A stretch of 64,000 nucleotides of DNA from Rhizobiaceae bacterium (GCA_016742175.1 JACVCH010000004.1:186001-250000); one strand, 5' to 3'. Shown: positions 33,960-44,101, numbered from the stretch's first letter. A program made the numbers and translations. Notes: a model not told the origin generated them from the sequence alone.

Positions 33960-34664
33960 ATGACCAATCTTCCCGATCCCGCCCGCTTCGCCCATGTCAC
34001 GGACTGGGTGTTCGATCTCGACAACACGCTTTATCCGCACCACACGAACCTGTTCGCGCAGATCGACGTGCGGATGACGCGCTACATCAGCGAGCTTCTG
34101 ACGCTTCCGCCGGACGAGGCGCGGCTGATGCAGAAGGAGCTCTACAAGGAATACGGGACGACGATGAAGGGGCTGATGGAGCGCCACGCCATCGACCCGG
34201 ACGATTTCCTGCAGAAGGTCCACGACATCGACTATTCGCCGGTCGAGGCGTCGCCCGAACTCGGCGCGGCGATCTCGGCCCTGCGCGGCCGCAAGTTCAT
34301 CTTCACCAATGGCGACCGCAAGCATGCCGAGAACACGGCGCGCCGGCTCGGCATCCTCGACCATTTCGACGACATTTTCGACATCGTGGCGGCCGGGCTC
34401 AATCCGAAGCCGGCCCGCGCGACCTACGACACGTTCGTGGCCCTGCACGACGTGGTGGGACCGAACGCGGCGATGTTCGAGGATCTCGCGCGCAATCTCC
34501 ACGTCCCCAAGGCGCTCGGCATGACCACCGTCCTCGTCGTGCCGAACAATTTCGAGCCGACCTTCGCGGAAGTCTGGGAGCAGGACCCCGACCATGAGGA
34601 CGACGTCGACTACGTCACCGACGATCTGACCGCGTTCCTGACGTCGATCCTTCGAAAGGCCTGA
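33960..34664 (+). CDS. HAD-type pyrimidine 5'-nucleotidase
   Basis: A 234-residue HAD hydrolase. Motif I is FDLDNTLYP (nucleophile Asp near 18), motif II IFTNGDRKHA (about 112-121), motif III is Lys in LNPKP and motif IV FEDLARNL. The pattern matches Sdt1/PPA1210-type pyrimidine nucleotidases. ATG 33960 with AGCAGG upstream is preferred over a TTG at 33939. It lies some 2.4 kb before dapD, a neighbourhood often seen for this gene in rhizobia. Confidence 0.88.
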   Translation: MTNLPDPARFAHVTDWVFDLDNTLYPHHTNLFAQIDVRMTRYISELLTLPPDEARLMQKELYKEYGTTMKGLMERHAIDPDDFLQKVHDIDYSPVEASPELGAAISALRGRKFIFTNGDRKHAENTARRLGILDHFDDIFDIVAAGLNPKPARATYDTFVALHDVVGPNAAMFEDLARNLHVPKALGMTTVLVVPNNFEPTFAEVWEQDPDHEDDVDYVTDDLTAFLTSILRKA

Positions 34665-34669
34665 GCGCG

Positions 34670-35101
34670 TCAGACGATGCCGTGCGCCTTCAGAACGGCC
34701 TGCTCATCGCCCGACACCCATCCGAATATCCTCGGACCGTCGTCCAGTTCCTGGATCAGGTAGTGGACGTCAAAATCAATCTCAGTGTCCGGTCGGTCCC
34801 GGCGCGCGTAAACCGCTGTCCAGGCGACGTGGGCAATGCAGTGATTCCCATCCATTGGGGAAACACGGATGTCGCGCATGCGCATCGCCTTCGTTCCAAT
34901 CGAGCGATAGTGGTCATACCCGTCGGCCAACGCCTTCTTGAAGCTGTCGTCGTTCTTTCCGGTCAGGGCCCCCGCAGGCGAGGCGGCGATAAACGCGTCA
35001 GCGTAGAGCGCGTCAGCTTCGCCCATCCCTATTTCTCCGGCGAGAGACCGCATGAAGAATCGTTCATACCGTTCGAATAGCGACCGGATGCTGTCCTCCA
35101 T
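34670..35101 (-). CDS. NTF2/SnoaL-like protein of unknown function
   Basis: A 143-residue soluble protein. Its hydrophobic pattern and the order of helix then curved strands (YADAFIAASPAG, then HCIAHVAWTAVYARRD, then IDFDVHYLIQEL) suggest the NTF2-like cone fold, which serves many functions. No catalytic motif is evident. The ATG is at 35101. It converges on the nucleotidase gene with a five-base gap. Confidence 0.65.
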   Translation of the reverse strand: MEDSIRSLFERYERFFMRSLAGEIGMGEADALYADAFIAASPAGALTGKNDDSFKKALADGYDHYRSIGTKAMRMRDIRVSPMDGNHCIAHVAWTAVYARRDRPDTEIDFDVHYLIQELDDGPRIFGWVSGDEQAVLKAHGIV

Positions 35102-35110
35102 CGTTCAGCC

Positions 35111-35377
35111 CTAGACCCGCGGATCCGCCGTCCGGTCGGGCACGGGGTCGACCGCGTCGTCCGGATTGGCGCCGGCGCTGCGCGAGGGTGGCAGATTGCC
35201 GAGCTGCTCGGCGCTCGACACGCCCGGCCGCTTGTCCTTGTCGAATGCGCCGTCCTTGCGCTCGGTCTCGTCGGGCAGCGAATCCTGCGGATGTTCGGCC
35301 TGCGTCTCGGAGTGGCCGAGGTCCTTTTCCTGCTGGTGCCGAATGGTTTCGTCGTCGGTGCTGGTGCGTCCGCCCAT
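35111..35377 (-). CDS. Small hydrophilic disordered protein
   Basis: An 88-residue protein made almost entirely of charged and polar residues with many Asp, Glu, Pro and Gln. No cysteine, signal or membrane segment is present. ATG 35377 has AAAGGAG upstream, which supports translation. It resembles small stress-type hydrophilic proteins common in rhizobia, but no family is assigned. Confidence 0.6.
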   Translation of the reverse strand: MGGRTSTDDETIRHQQEKDLGHSETQAEHPQDSLPDETERKDGAFDKDKRPGVSSAEQLGNLPPSRSAGANPDDAVDPVPDRTADPRV

Positions 35378-35427
35378 GGCAGTTCTCCTTTAAGGGAGAA
35401 ACGCCGCTCGCGCCGCGCCTGTTCCGC

Positions 35428-35964
35428 TCAGTGGCGATGCGCCTTGATCATCGCCGGCTCGCGAATCGGAAACTGCAGCACGACCCGGCCAGCCTTCTCG
35501 AACTCCAGCGTCAGTTCGATCTCATCCTCGGCGGCCAACGGCTCATCAATGCCCATCAGCATGAAGTGCAGCCCACCCGGCTTGAATTCGACCCGGTCGC
35601 CCGGACCGATCTCGATGCCGCCTTCCACCGGCCGCATCTTCATCACCCCGTCCTCGATCGCCATCTCATGCATCTCGACGCGGGGTGCGGCGAGCGCGGT
35701 CGCACCGACGAGGCGGTCTGCCGTCTCGCCGCGATTGAGGATCGACAGATAGGCGGCCGCCACCTTCCGGCCGGGCTGCATCGCCCGCACCCATGCGCCC
35801 GAAAGCTGCAGGTCGTCTGCCATCACCGTGTCGAGATCGACGCAACCCGCGACGTCGAAGACCTGGCCTTCGAGACACTCCTCGTCGGAGGCAAAGGCGG
35901 GGGCGGCAAGCGCGGAAAGGGCGACACAGGCGGCCACAATCAGCCGAAGCGGGACGAGAATCAT
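35428..35964 (-). CDS. Periplasmic copper chaperone PCu(A)C
   Basis: A 178-residue exported protein. The signal peptide ends PAFA before SDEE (about residue 25). The PCu(A)C domain (about 52-172) carries the copper ligands in VEMHEMAIEDGVMKMRPV and LHFMLMG, the H-M-x(n)-H-x-M pattern. These proteins deliver Cu(I) to cytochrome oxidase. Unusually, about 25 residues with two cysteines (ECLEGQVFDVAGC) stand between the signal and the domain. The ATG is at 35964. Confidence 0.9.
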   Translation of the reverse strand: MILVPLRLIVAACVALSALAAPAFASDEECLEGQVFDVAGCVDLDTVMADDLQLSGAWVRAMQPGRKVAAAYLSILNRGETADRLVGATALAAPRVEMHEMAIEDGVMKMRPVEGGIEIGPGDRVEFKPGGLHFMLMGIDEPLAAEDEIELTLEFEKAGRVVLQFPIREPAMIKAHRH

Positions 35965-35985
35965 GATGCGAAGGTCCTTTCCGAC

Positions 35986-36837
35986 CTATTTTCCACCGTC
36001 GATCTCATAGAAACGCGCAATCACGTCCCAGGCTTCCTGCGCGGTATCGACGAAATCGATGATATCCTGGTCGCCCGGCGAAATCGTGCCCTGCTCGGCA
36101 AGAAAATCGAGGTCGACCGCCCGCTCCCAGAACGATTTTCCGAAGCAGATGACCGGGACGCGCTCCATGCGGCCGGTCTGGATCAGGGTCAGCGTCTCGA
36201 AGAACTCGTCCATCGTTCCGAAACCGCCGGGGAACACGGCCACCGCCTTGGCGCGCATGACGAAGTGCATCTTGCGGATCGCGAAATAGTGGAAGTTGAA
36301 GCAGAGCTCCGGCGTCACGTAGGGGTTCGGCGCCTGTTCGTGCGGCAGGACGATGTTGAGGCCGATCGATGGCGCGTCGACGTCTGCGGCGCCGCGATTG
36401 CCGGCTTCCATCACGCCCGGCCCGCCACCCGTCACGACGACGAATTCGCGGTAGCCGAAACTGGCCGAATGCTGCGAACAGAGACGGGCGAACTCGCGCG
36501 CCTCGTCGTAATATTTCGCGTTGGCCAGGAGGTTCTTCTTCTGCACCTCGTTCTTGGCCGCCCATGCCTCGCCGCCCGGCTCGGGAATGCGCGCACCGCC
36601 GAACAGGATGACGGTCGATTCGATGCCGCGCTCGGCGAGCGCCATGTCGGGCTTCAACAGTTCGAGTTGCAGGCGGACGGGGCGCAGCTCGCGCCGCGTC
36701 ATGAACTCCTCGTCGTCCCAGGCCAGCCGGTAGGTCGGCGCGCGCGTTTGCGGCGTATCCGGCACGCTCTTGGCGCGCTCGCGATCCTCGTCCGAATGCG
36801 GCAGAGGCGACCAGTCGTTCTTTTTCGTCCGTTGCAT
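35986..36837 (-). CDS. LOG-family protein (cytokinin riboside 5'-monophosphate phosphoribohydrolase-like)
   Basis: A Rossmann-fold LOG/TIGR00730-type protein of 283 residues, longer than the minimal 190-residue LOG because of an N-terminal extension. VVTGGGPGVMEAGNRGA (about 131-147) and the active-site PGGFGTMDE (about 198-206) are intact. LOG enzymes remove ribose phosphate from nucleotides. ATG 36837 is chosen; ATG 36885 would add 16 residues but would put a 20-bp perfect palindrome inside the coding sequence. It ends 21 bases before the copper chaperone start. Confidence 0.88.
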   Translation of the reverse strand: MQRTKKNDWSPLPHSDEDRERAKSVPDTPQTRAPTYRLAWDDEEFMTRRELRPVRLQLELLKPDMALAERGIESTVILFGGARIPEPGGEAWAAKNEVQKKNLLANAKYYDEAREFARLCSQHSASFGYREFVVVTGGGPGVMEAGNRGAADVDAPSIGLNIVLPHEQAPNPYVTPELCFNFHYFAIRKMHFVMRAKAVAVFPGGFGTMDEFFETLTLIQTGRMERVPVICFGKSFWERAVDLDFLAEQGTISPGDQDIIDFVDTAQEAWDVIARFYEIDGGK

Positions 36838-36858
36838 GAAAGCCGAGTATCCCAATCT

Positions 36859-36878
36859 TGCGCGAAGCGCTTCGCGCA
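36859..36878. repeat. 20-bp perfect palindrome upstream of the LOG gene
   Basis: The half-site TGCGCGAAGC is followed immediately by its exact complement. It ends 21 bases before the preferred LOG start. It may be a dimeric regulator site or an mRNA hairpin in the leader. Confidence 0.6.
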
Positions 36879-37026
36879 CGTCCATTTCGCCCAGTCAAAC
36901 CATGAAACGACTGCGCTTGCACGTGGCTTGCGCCGATACCGCGCTTGGCCTAGTTTCCGCGCCGACCGGAAGCCGCCCATGACCCATGGATGAGCGGCCT
37001 TCACAGCTATCCAATGGAGCAAATTG

Positions 37027-37881
37027 ATGACCAAGCCTGATATCGGCGCGCTCGAACAAACCATCGAAAAGGCGTTCGACGAGCGTGACGGGGTCGGCAC
37101 GGGCACCAAGGGCGAAATCCGCGACGCGGTCGAGACGGCGCTCAGCCTGCTCGATCGCGGCGAGGCGCGCGTCGCCGAGCGTCAGGCGGACGGCTCGTGG
37201 ACGGTCAACCAGTGGCTAAAGAAGGCCGTGCTCCTTTCCTTCCGCCTCAACGACATGGAAGTCATCAAGGGCGGGCCGGGCGATTCGGTCTGGTGGGACA
37301 AGGTGCCCTCGAAGTTCGACGGCTGGAGCGCGATCGACTTCCAGCGCGCCGGCTTCCGCGCCGTGCCGAACGCGGTCGTGCGCCGCTCCGCCTTCATCGC
37401 GCCGGGCGCGATCCTGATGCCGTCCTTCGTCAATCTCGGCGCCCATGTCGGCGAGGGCACGATGGTCGACACCTGGGCGACCGTCGGCTCCTGCGCGCAG
37501 ATCGGCAAGAACGTGCATCTTTCGGGAGGTGTCGGCATCGGCGGCGTCCTCGAACCCATGCAGGCCGGCCCGACCATCATCGAGGACAATTGCTTCGTCG
37601 GCGCCCGCTCGGAAGTCGTCGAGGGCTGCATCGTGCGCGAGGGCTCGGTGCTCGGCATGGGCGTCTTCATCGGCAAGTCGACCAAGATCGTCGACCGCGA
37701 GACCGGCGACATCAGCTATGGCGAGGTGCCGCCCTATTCCGTCGTCGTCGCCGGCGCGCTGCCCGGCAAGCCGATGGGCAATGGCGAGCCCGGGCCGAGC
37801 CTCTATTGCGCCGTCATCGTCAAGAAGGTGGACGAGAAGACGCGCTCCAAGACCTCCATCAACGACCTCCTGCGAGCCTGA
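37027..37881 (+). CDS. dapD: 2,3,4,5-tetrahydropyridine-2,6-dicarboxylate N-succinyltransferase
   Basis: A 284-residue enzyme of the succinylase branch of lysine/diaminopimelate synthesis. After a helical N-terminal domain, the left-handed beta-helix of hexapeptide repeats runs from about 105 to 235 ([36 protein letters not shown] and on). A short C-terminal domain binds the partner subunit. ATG 37027 with GGAG nine bases upstream is used; a TTG just before it is ignored. It is followed four bases later by a DUF805 gene and then dapE. Confidence 0.97.
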   Translation: MTKPDIGALEQTIEKAFDERDGVGTGTKGEIRDAVETALSLLDRGEARVAERQADGSWTVNQWLKKAVLLSFRLNDMEVIKGGPGDSVWWDKVPSKFDGWSAIDFQRAGFRAVPNAVVRRSAFIAPGAILMPSFVNLGAHVGEGTMVDTWATVGSCAQIGKNVHLSGGVGIGGVLEPMQAGPTIIEDNCFVGARSEVVEGCIVREGSVLGMGVFIGKSTKIVDRETGDISYGEVPPYSVVVAGALPGKPMGNGEPGPSLYCAVIVKKVDEKTRSKTSINDLLRA

Positions 37882-37885
37882 TCCG

Positions 37886-38254
37886 GTGAACCAGTTTCCG
37901 ATCCTCTGGCTGTTCTTCGGCCTCAAGGGACGCATCAGCCGCGTCGCCTTCCTGCTCGGCGGGTTGATGATGACGGTCGTCACCTTCTTCGTGCTCTACC
38001 GGATGTCGGCGGCCGAACAGGCCGGCCAGGGGTTCGAATTCTGGAACTCGGTGCTCGGCGTCGTCGTCTTCGTGTCGCTCTGGTGCCAGGCGGCGCTCGC
38101 CGCCAAGCGGCTGCACGACATCGGCCGGCCGGGGCTCTTCGCGGTCGCGATGTTCGTGCCGGTGATCAATTTCATCGCCTTCATCGCGCTCTGCCTCCTC
38201 CCCGGCGAGCGCGGCCCCAACAAATACGGCACGGCGACCAACGCGCCGAACTAG
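37886..38254 (+). CDS. DUF805 membrane protein
   Basis: A 122-residue inner-membrane protein. It has the DUF805 marks: F-x-G-R-I-S-R near residue 14, about four TM helices, AAKRLHDIGRPG (about 69-80) and the ending ERGPNKYG. Starts at GTG 37886, four bases after the dapD stop, and so is cotranslated. Function unknown; the gene commonly sits in this spot between dapD and dapE in rhizobia. Confidence 0.87.
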   Translation: MNQFPILWLFFGLKGRISRVAFLLGGLMMTVVTFFVLYRMSAAEQAGQGFEFWNSVLGVVVFVSLWCQAALAAKRLHDIGRPGLFAVAMFVPVINFIAFIALCLLPGERGPNKYGTATNAPN

Positions 38255-38266
38255 AGCGAGACGAGC

Positions 38267-39454
38267 GTGACCCAGTCGACCGACCCCGTCCAGAACCTCG
38301 CCGCGCTCATCCGCTGCCCCTCGGTCACGCCCGCGGAGGGTGGCGCGCTGACGGCACTCGAAGCGATGCTGGCGGCGGTCGGCTTTTCCGTCGAGCGGCC
38401 GACATTTTCCGAGGACGGCACGCCGGACGTCGAGAACCTCTACGCTCGCCTTTCCGGCAACGGCCCGCATCTGATGTTCGCCGGCCATACCGACGTCGTG
38501 CCGCCCGGCGACGAGGCGGCCTGGACGCATCCGCCCTTTTCGGCCGAGATCGCGAACGGCATGATGTATGGCCGCGGCGCAGTTGACATGAAGGGCGGCA
38601 TCGCCTGCTTCGTCGCCGCCGTCGCGCGCTATGTCGAAAAGCATGGCGCGCTCAAGGGCTCCGTCTCGCTGCTCATCACCGGCGACGAGGAAGGCCCGTC
38701 CATCAACGGCACGACCAAGCTGCTCGACTGGGCGGCGAAGAGGGGCGAGGCGTGGGACGCCGCCATCGTCGGCGAGCCGACCAATCCGAACACGCTCGGC
38801 GACATGATCAAGATCGGCCGCCGCGGCTCGGTTTCAGCCGATCTGATCGTCAACGGACGCCAGGGCCATGCGGCCTATCCGCACCTTGCCGACAATCCGG
38901 TGCGCTCCATGGTGGCGCTGCTCGACGCGCTCCTGCACCCCGCACTCGACGAGGGAACAGACGACTTCCAGCCGACCAATCTGGAAGTCACGACGGTCGA
39001 TGTCGGCAACCCGGCGGTCAACGTGATCGCGGCGAAGGCGAAGGCTTCGTTCAACATCCGCTTCAACGACACCTGGACGCCCGAAACCCTGCAGGCGGAA
39101 ATCCATAACCGGCTCGACCGCGCGGCGTCCCGCACGCGGCTGCGGCCCGGCAAGGACGAGCGGATCGATTTCGAACTGATCTGGCGCGACCGGCCGAGCC
39201 CCATCTTCCTCACCCGCAACGACAAGCTCACCGACACGCTCTCCGCCTCCGTGAGCGCCGTCACCGGCCTGACGCCGACGCTGTCGACCTCGGGCGGCAC
39301 CTCGGACGCGCGCTTCATCAAGGATTTCTGCCCGGTCGTCGAATTCGGCCTCGTGGGCCAAACCATGCACATGGTGGACGAGCGCGTGGCTCTTGCCGAC
39401 CTCGAAACGCTGACGCAAATCTATCTGCGTTTCCTCGAGGACTGGTTCGGATAG
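38267..39454 (+). CDS. dapE: Succinyl-diaminopimelate desuccinylase
   Basis: A 395-residue M20-family zinc amidohydrolase that removes succinate from N-succinyl-LL-diaminopimelate. Metal-binding motifs are [12 protein letters not shown] (His near 68), [11 protein letters not shown] (Asp near 102), [11 protein letters not shown] (catalytic Glu near 136) and a terminal His in GQTMHMVDE. Starts at GTG 38267, 12 bases after the DUF805 stop. It completes the dapD-dapE unit. Confidence 0.97.
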   Translation: MTQSTDPVQNLAALIRCPSVTPAEGGALTALEAMLAAVGFSVERPTFSEDGTPDVENLYARLSGNGPHLMFAGHTDVVPPGDEAAWTHPPFSAEIANGMMYGRGAVDMKGGIACFVAAVARYVEKHGALKGSVSLLITGDEEGPSINGTTKLLDWAAKRGEAWDAAIVGEPTNPNTLGDMIKIGRRGSVSADLIVNGRQGHAAYPHLADNPVRSMVALLDALLHPALDEGTDDFQPTNLEVTTVDVGNPAVNVIAAKAKASFNIRFNDTWTPETLQAEIHNRLDRAASRTRLRPGKDERIDFELIWRDRPSPIFLTRNDKLTDTLSASVSAVTGLTPTLSTSGGTSDARFIKDFCPVVEFGLVGQTMHMVDERVALADLETLTQIYLRFLEDWFG

Positions 39455-39462
39455 ACGTCAAA

Positions 39463-40056
39463 ATGCCTTCGGCCGACTACGTTCAGCAATCGCTTTCCGG
39501 CGCCGCGCGCCTCATGGCCGGCAAGAAGGACGGGCTGCGCTTCCTCGACATCTCGGCCGACGGTTTCTGGACCTCGTTCTTCGCCATCGTGGTCGCGCTG
39601 CCGGCGATGACGGTCGGATGGGTCACGCTCGCCAACGAACTCGCCTTCCAGGGCGACGGCATCGGCAGTCGGTTGTCGATCGTGCTCAGGCTCGCCACCA
39701 TCGACGTCCTCGCCTGGATCGTGCCGCTCGCCGCCTTCGCGCTTCTCGCCCGCCCGGCCGGCATCGCCCACCGCTTCGTCCATTTCGTCGTCGCCAGCAA
39801 TTGGGGCTCGGCGATCTATGTGTGGCTGATGCTGCCGCCCTCGCTCATCCGGCTGTTCTGGCCGGGTGCGGGCGAAGGGCTGACCGCCTTCTCGCTCGGC
39901 CTCTTCCTGTTCTCGATGGTGCTGTCCTGGCGGCTGACCAACACGGTGCTCGAAAAGGGTCCGGCCTTCGCGACCGGCGTCTTCACCGCGATGTTCCTGG
40001 TCTCGCTGGTCGTCCTCTTCACGCTGCAGGGCGTGTTCGGTTTCGTTCAGTCGTAG
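39463..40056 (+). CDS. Conserved hypothetical membrane protein
   Basis: A 197-residue protein with a soluble N-terminus (1-35) and about five TM helices (about 37-58, 73-95, 103-125, 140-160, 170-192). It starts at ATG 39463, eight bases after dapE, so it belongs to the dapD-dapE operon. No transport or enzyme motif is visible. Its end overlaps truA on the other strand by ten bases. Function unknown. Confidence 0.75.
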   Translation: MPSADYVQQSLSGAARLMAGKKDGLRFLDISADGFWTSFFAIVVALPAMTVGWVTLANELAFQGDGIGSRLSIVLRLATIDVLAWIVPLAAFALLARPAGIAHRFVHFVVASNWGSAIYVWLMLPPSLIRLFWPGAGEGLTAFSLGLFLFSMVLSWRLTNTVLEKGPAFATGVFTAMFLVSLVVLFTLQGVFGFVQS

Positions 40057-40793
40057 TCGACACGCGTCAGGAACAGCCCGTCCGGCGGGGCGACCTGGCC
40101 GCAGCGCGAGCGGTCGGCGGCATCGAGCGCGGCGCGGACGTCCGCGACCGACCACGCCCCCTCGCCCGCCTTCTTCAACGTGCCCACCATCGATCGCACC
40201 TGATTGTGCAGGAAGGAACGGGCCGAGGCGCGGACCTCGACGATGTCGCCGTCGCGCGTCACGTCCAGCCGGTCGAGCGTGCGGACCGGGCTGTTGGCCT
40301 GGCACTGGACCGAGCGGAAGGTCGTGAAATCGTGCCGGCCGAGAAGCGTCTGCGCCGCCGCGTGCATCGTCCCGGCATCGAGCGCCTTCGGAACGTGCCA
40401 GGCGCGGCCGAGATCGAGCGCGGCGGGCGCGCGGCGGTTGAGGATGCGAAAGAGATAATGCCGGGCGGTCGCGGAAAAGCGGGCATCGAAATCCTCGCTC
40501 ACCGCCTCTACCGCGAAGACCGCGACCGGGTCGCCGGCAAGCCGCAGATGCGCGTTCAGCGCGCCCATCAGCTTGTCCGCCACCCACTCGCGGGAAAGAT
40601 CGACATGGGCGACCTGGCCCGTCGCGTGGACGCCCGTATCGGTGCGCCCCGCGCCGCGGATCGACACGCGCTCGGCGGTGAAGCGGAAGATCGCGTCCTC
40701 AATCGCCTGCTGGACGGTCGGCAGATCGGCCTGCCGCTGCCAGCCGGAATAAGGCCGCCCGTCATATTCGATGTCGAGCCGAAAGCGGGCCAT
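40047..40793 (-). CDS. truA: tRNA pseudouridine(38-40) synthase TruA
   Basis: A 248-residue enzyme that makes pseudouridine at positions 38-40 of tRNA anticodon arms. It contains [12 protein letters not shown] (about 10-21), the catalytic Asp in [18 protein letters not shown] (about 46-63) and [15 protein letters not shown] (about 193-207). ATG 40793 shares its A with the GNAT stop (TGATG). It is the last gene of the def-fmt-GNAT-truA operon. Confidence 0.96.
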   Translation of the reverse strand: MARFRLDIEYDGRPYSGWQRQADLPTVQQAIEDAIFRFTAERVSIRGAGRTDTGVHATGQVAHVDLSREWVADKLMGALNAHLRLAGDPVAVFAVEAVSEDFDARFSATARHYLFRILNRRAPAALDLGRAWHVPKALDAGTMHAAAQTLLGRHDFTTFRSVQCQANSPVRTLDRLDVTRDGDIVEVRASARSFLHNQVRSMVGTLKKAGEGAWSVADVRAALDAADRSRCGQVAPPDGLFLTRVDYD

Positions 40794-41299
40794 CACATTT
40801 CAGAAAAGGCGGCGGCGTAGACGAGCCGCCCCATGGTCGGCGCCTCGGGCGAGAAGGCGAGCGCCTGCAAATACTCGCCCTGATAGTCGCTCTCGAACTT
40901 TTCCGCGCGCCGGCGGGCATAGCCGAACTTGCCGTAGTAGGCTGGGTCGCCGAGCACGACCGACAATTCCTCGCCCGCATTCTTCAACAGATGATGCGCG
41001 TTCTCGATCAGCGCCTTGCCGACGCCGGTGCGCTGCTTGTCGGGGCGCACCGCCAGCGGCGCGAGCGCCACGGCATCCGCGCTGCGGTTCTTCGATTCGA
41101 CGACGAGCCGCGAAAACAGGATGTGGCCGTAGATCTGCTGTTCGTGCGTGGCGACGAGTTCGAGCACGTCGTCGCCCGCCGCGCGAAGGGCTTCGACCAG
41201 CTTCGCCTCGCCGGGATTGCCGAACGCTTCCTCCAGAAGCCACCGCACGTCTTCCGCGTCGCGCGGCTCGAAGGGCCGGATCACCAGTCCGCGCATCAT
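40793..41299 (-). CDS. GNAT family N-acetyltransferase
   Basis: A 168-residue YhbS-like acetyltransferase. [21 protein letters not shown] opens the fold. The acetyl-CoA loop is [20 protein letters not shown] (about 79-98), followed by [14 protein letters not shown] (seen in many YhbS relatives). It overlaps fmt at its start (ATGA) and truA at its end (TGATG), so it is made in step with them. The substrate is unknown. Confidence 0.88.
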   Translation of the reverse strand: MMRGLVIRPFEPRDAEDVRWLLEEAFGNPGEAKLVEALRAAGDDVLELVATHEQQIYGHILFSRLVVESKNRSADAVALAPLAVRPDKQRTGVGKALIENAHHLLKNAGEELSVVLGDPAYYGKFGYARRRAEKFESDYQGEYLQALAFSPEAPTMGRLVYAAAFSEM

Positions 41300-42228
41300 A
41301 GGAGGTCGCCTTTCGCCAAGCCTGCACCGCGCAGAAACGTTTCGGCCGCCATCGGCTTGCCGCCCGCCCTTTGCACCTCGACGAGTCGCACCGCGCCGCT
41401 TTCGCAGGCGATCGTCAGCCGGTCGTCGAGGATCGTGCCGGGCGTGCCCGCGCCCTCGCCCATGGTCGAGCGCAGCAGCTTCAACCGCTCCGGCTTGTCG
41501 CCGATAGTCGCCTCGCACCATGCACCGGGGAATGGCGAGAGGCCGCGAATGCGGTCATGCACGTCGCGAGCCGGCTTGGACCAATCGATCCGCGTCTCGT
41601 CCTTGGAAATCTTTGCGGCGTAGGTCGCGCCCTCGCCCGCTTGCGCGACGGTCGGCAGGTCGCCGGCCTCCAGCCTGCCTAGCGCCTCGACCATCAGCCG
41701 CGCGCCAACATCGCGCAGCGCATCGTGGAGTTCGCCCGCCGTCATGTCGGCGCCGATCGCGATGCGCTCGGTCAGTGCGACCGGCCCGGTGTCGAGGCCT
41801 TCGTCCATCTTCATGATCATCATGCCGGTCCCGGCATCGCCGGCCATGATCGCGCGCTGGATGGGCGCCGCGCCGCGCCAGCGCGGCAGGAGCGAGGCGT
41901 GGCCGTTATAGGCACCGAGGCGCGTGCCGTCGAGAATCGCCTTCGGCAGGAGCAAACCGTAGGCGACGACCACGGCGACATCCGCGCCCAGCGCGCTGAA
42001 CGCCGCCTGCTCGGCTTCGCCTTTCAGCGAAACGGGGGTGTGGACTTCGATGCCGAGATTTTCGGCGAGTTCGTGAACTGGAGATTTCTTCAGCTCCAAC
42101 CCGCGCCTTCCGGCGGGGCGCGGCGGCTGCGAATAGGCGGCCACGACCTCGTGCCCCGCCTCAACGATCGCCTTCAACGTCGCCGCCGAAAATTCCGGCG
42201 TGCCCATGAAGATGACGCGCAGCGCCAC
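41296..42228 (-). CDS. fmt: Methionyl-tRNA formyltransferase
   Basis: A 310-residue enzyme that formylates initiator Met-tRNA with 10-formyl-THF. The catalytic set is present: Asn and His in [18 protein letters not shown] (about 107-124) and Asp in [11 protein letters not shown] (about 142-152). The C-terminal domain (about 210-305) binds tRNA. The start is GTG 42228, four bases after the def stop. It is adjacent to def, which removes the formyl group later. Confidence 0.96.
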   Translation of the reverse strand: MALRVIFMGTPEFSAATLKAIVEAGHEVVAAYSQPPRPAGRRGLELKKSPVHELAENLGIEVHTPVSLKGEAEQAAFSALGADVAVVVAYGLLLPKAILDGTRLGAYNGHASLLPRWRGAAPIQRAIMAGDAGTGMMIMKMDEGLDTGPVALTERIAIGADMTAGELHDALRDVGARLMVEALGRLEAGDLPTVAQAGEGATYAAKISKDETRIDWSKPARDVHDRIRGLSPFPGAWCEATIGDKPERLKLLRSTMGEGAGTPGTILDDRLTIACESGAVRLVEVQRAGGKPMAAETFLRGAGLAKGDLL

Positions 42229-42232
42229 CGGA

Positions 42233-42763
42233 TCAGCCGACGAGGCGCTGCGGCGCCTTCTCGCGGGCGAGCTTCTTGAACTTGCGCACGACCATGTCGC
42301 GCTTCAGCTTGGAGATGTGATCGATGAAGAGGACGCCGTTCAAATGGTCGATCTCGTGCTGGAGGCACGTCGCCATCAGACCGTCGGCCACCATTTCCTG
42401 CGCCTTGCCGTCGCGGTCGAGATAGGTCACCGTCACCGTCTCCGGCCGTTCCACCTCGGCATAATAGTCCGGGATCGACAGGCAGCCTTCCTCGTAGACG
42501 GAAATGTCGTCGCCCGACGCCACTATTTCGGGATTGATGAAGACATGCGGCGCCTTGTCCTCGCCTTCCTTGGCAATGTCGATCACCAGCATGCGGATCG
42601 GCTCCCCGATCTGGATCGCGGCGAGCCCGATGCCCGGCGCGTCGTACATGGTGTCGAGCATGTCGTCGGCGAATCTGCGGGTCGCGTCGTCGACGCGCTC
42701 CAGCGGCTTCGACACTTGGCGCAGGACGGGATCGGGGAGGATGATGAGCGGCTTAATCGTCAT
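42233..42763 (-). CDS. def: Peptide deformylase
   Basis: A 176-residue metallo-deformylase. All three motifs are intact: [10 protein letters not shown] (about 44-53), EEGCLSIPD (about 91-99, metal Cys) and QHEIDHLNG (about 134-142, two metal His and catalytic Glu). It removes the N-formyl group from nascent proteins. The ATG at 42763 starts the def-fmt-GNAT-truA operon. Confidence 0.97.
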   Translation of the reverse strand: MTIKPLIILPDPVLRQVSKPLERVDDATRRFADDMLDTMYDAPGIGLAAIQIGEPIRMLVIDIAKEGEDKAPHVFINPEIVASGDDISVYEEGCLSIPDYYAEVERPETVTVTYLDRDGKAQEMVADGLMATCLQHEIDHLNGVLFIDHISKLKRDMVVRKFKKLAREKAPQRLVG

Positions 42764-42865
42764 GGCCGTCAGGTAATCGGTGAAACCGCGCGCGTCAACG
42801 CTCCGGCATGTGGACGTTCACGTTTTGGTCTTATTGCGACGTCGCGAATCGTCTAGTGTCGCGCG

Positions 42866-44101
42866 ATGAACCCGTCCGAATCGCTCTTCGCCGCTCCCCT
42901 TCTCCAGCTCGGCTCGACCACGATCACGCTCGGCCACGCGCTGATCGCCGGCGCGGCCGTCATCCTCGCGCTCGTCGCGCTCCTCGTCATGTCCGTGTCG
43001 CGTGCGGCGCGGGTGCAGGCCGAGGTGGCGGAGGAAAGCGCGGCGCGGGCGCGCGAGGCCGATGCGCGGCTCGCCGAAATCACCCGCGCGCAGCTCGAAA
43101 TGCAGGGCCGCATGGGCACAATCGCCGAAGTGTTCGGCGCGCGGCAGGCCGAGCTCAACAAGGCGATCGGCGAGCGGCTGGACGGCATGACCTCGCGGCT
43201 GGGGCATTCCATCACCGAACAGACGAAGTCGACGCATGAAAATCTTGCGAAGTTGCAGGAACGTCTGGCCGTCATCGACACGGCGCAGAACAACATCCAG
43301 TCGCTCGCCGGCCAGGTCGTGCAACTCCAGCACATCCTTTCCAACAAGCAGACCCGCGGCGCCTTTGGACAGGCGCGCATGGAGGCGATCATCGCCGACG
43401 GCCTGCCGCACGGCGCCTACGAATTCCAGGCGACGTTGTCGAATGGCAGCCGCCCCGACTGCACGATCCGCATGCCCAACGGCGCACCCGACCTCGTCAT
43501 CGACGCCAAGTTCCCGCTGGAATCGTGGAACGCCATTCGCACGGCTGCCGAGGCCGAAAATTCGGAGGCGCAGAAATATGCCGCGCAGAATTTCCGCCGT
43601 GACGTGGAAGTTCACCTGAAGGCCATCGCCGACAAATATCTCATCAATGGCGAGACACAGGACACGGCCTTCATGTTCGTGCCGTCGGAATCGATCTTCG
43701 CCGAGATCCACGAGAATTTCGAAGCGCTGGTGCAAAAAGCCCATCGCGCGCGCATCGTCATCGTCTCGCCCTCGCTGCTGATGCTGTCGATCCAAGTCAT
43801 ACAGGCGGTGCTGAAGGATGCCCGGATGCGCGAGCAGGCGCATCTGATCCAGGGCGAAGTCATCCGCCTGATGGAGGATCTCGGCCGGCTCGACGAGCGC
43901 GTGCGCAAGCTTCAGACCCATTTCGGGCAGGCCAATCGCGACATCGACCTGATTCTCACCTCGACGGAAAAACTGACCAAGCGCGGCGAGAAGATCGAGG
44001 CGCTGGAACTGGACTCGCCGCAAATCGACGAGAAAGCAGACAAGAAGCCGGCAGAAGCGCGCAGCGGCTCGCTGCGCCTGCGGGTCGTCGACGACGAATA
44101 G
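42866..44101 (+). CDS. rmuC: DNA recombination protein RmuC
   Basis: A 411-residue protein with an N-terminal TM helix (about 22-44), a coiled coil (about 48-150) and the RmuC nuclease-like domain (about 160-390), including PDLVIDAKFPLESW and AFMFVPSESIFAEI. RmuC limits inversions between short inverted repeats and is a PD-(D/E)xK-like protein. It is divergent from def with a 102-base gap. The C-terminal tail is charged. Confidence 0.92.
   Translation: MNPSESLFAAPLLQLGSTTITLGHALIAGAAVILALVALLVMSVSRAARVQAEVAEESAARAREADARLAEITRAQLEMQGRMGTIAEVFGARQAELNKAIGERLDGMTSRLGHSITEQTKSTHENLAKLQERLAVIDTAQNNIQSLAGQVVQLQHILSNKQTRGAFGQARMEAIIADGLPHGAYEFQATLSNGSRPDCTIRMPNGAPDLVIDAKFPLESWNAIRTAAEAENSEAQKYAAQNFRRDVEVHLKAIADKYLINGETQDTAFMFVPSESIFAEIHENFEALVQKAHRARIVIVSPSLLMLSIQVIQAVLKDARMREQAHLIQGEVIRLMEDLGRLDERVRKLQTHFGQANRDIDLILTSTEKLTKRGEKIEALELDSPQIDEKADKKPAEARSGSLRLRVVDDE

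Noticed and set aside
41296-42228. Fmt motif reads N-G-H instead of the familiar N-V-H
   Set aside because: The catalytic Asn, His and Asp are all present, and the middle residue is not catalytic, so no defect is claimed.
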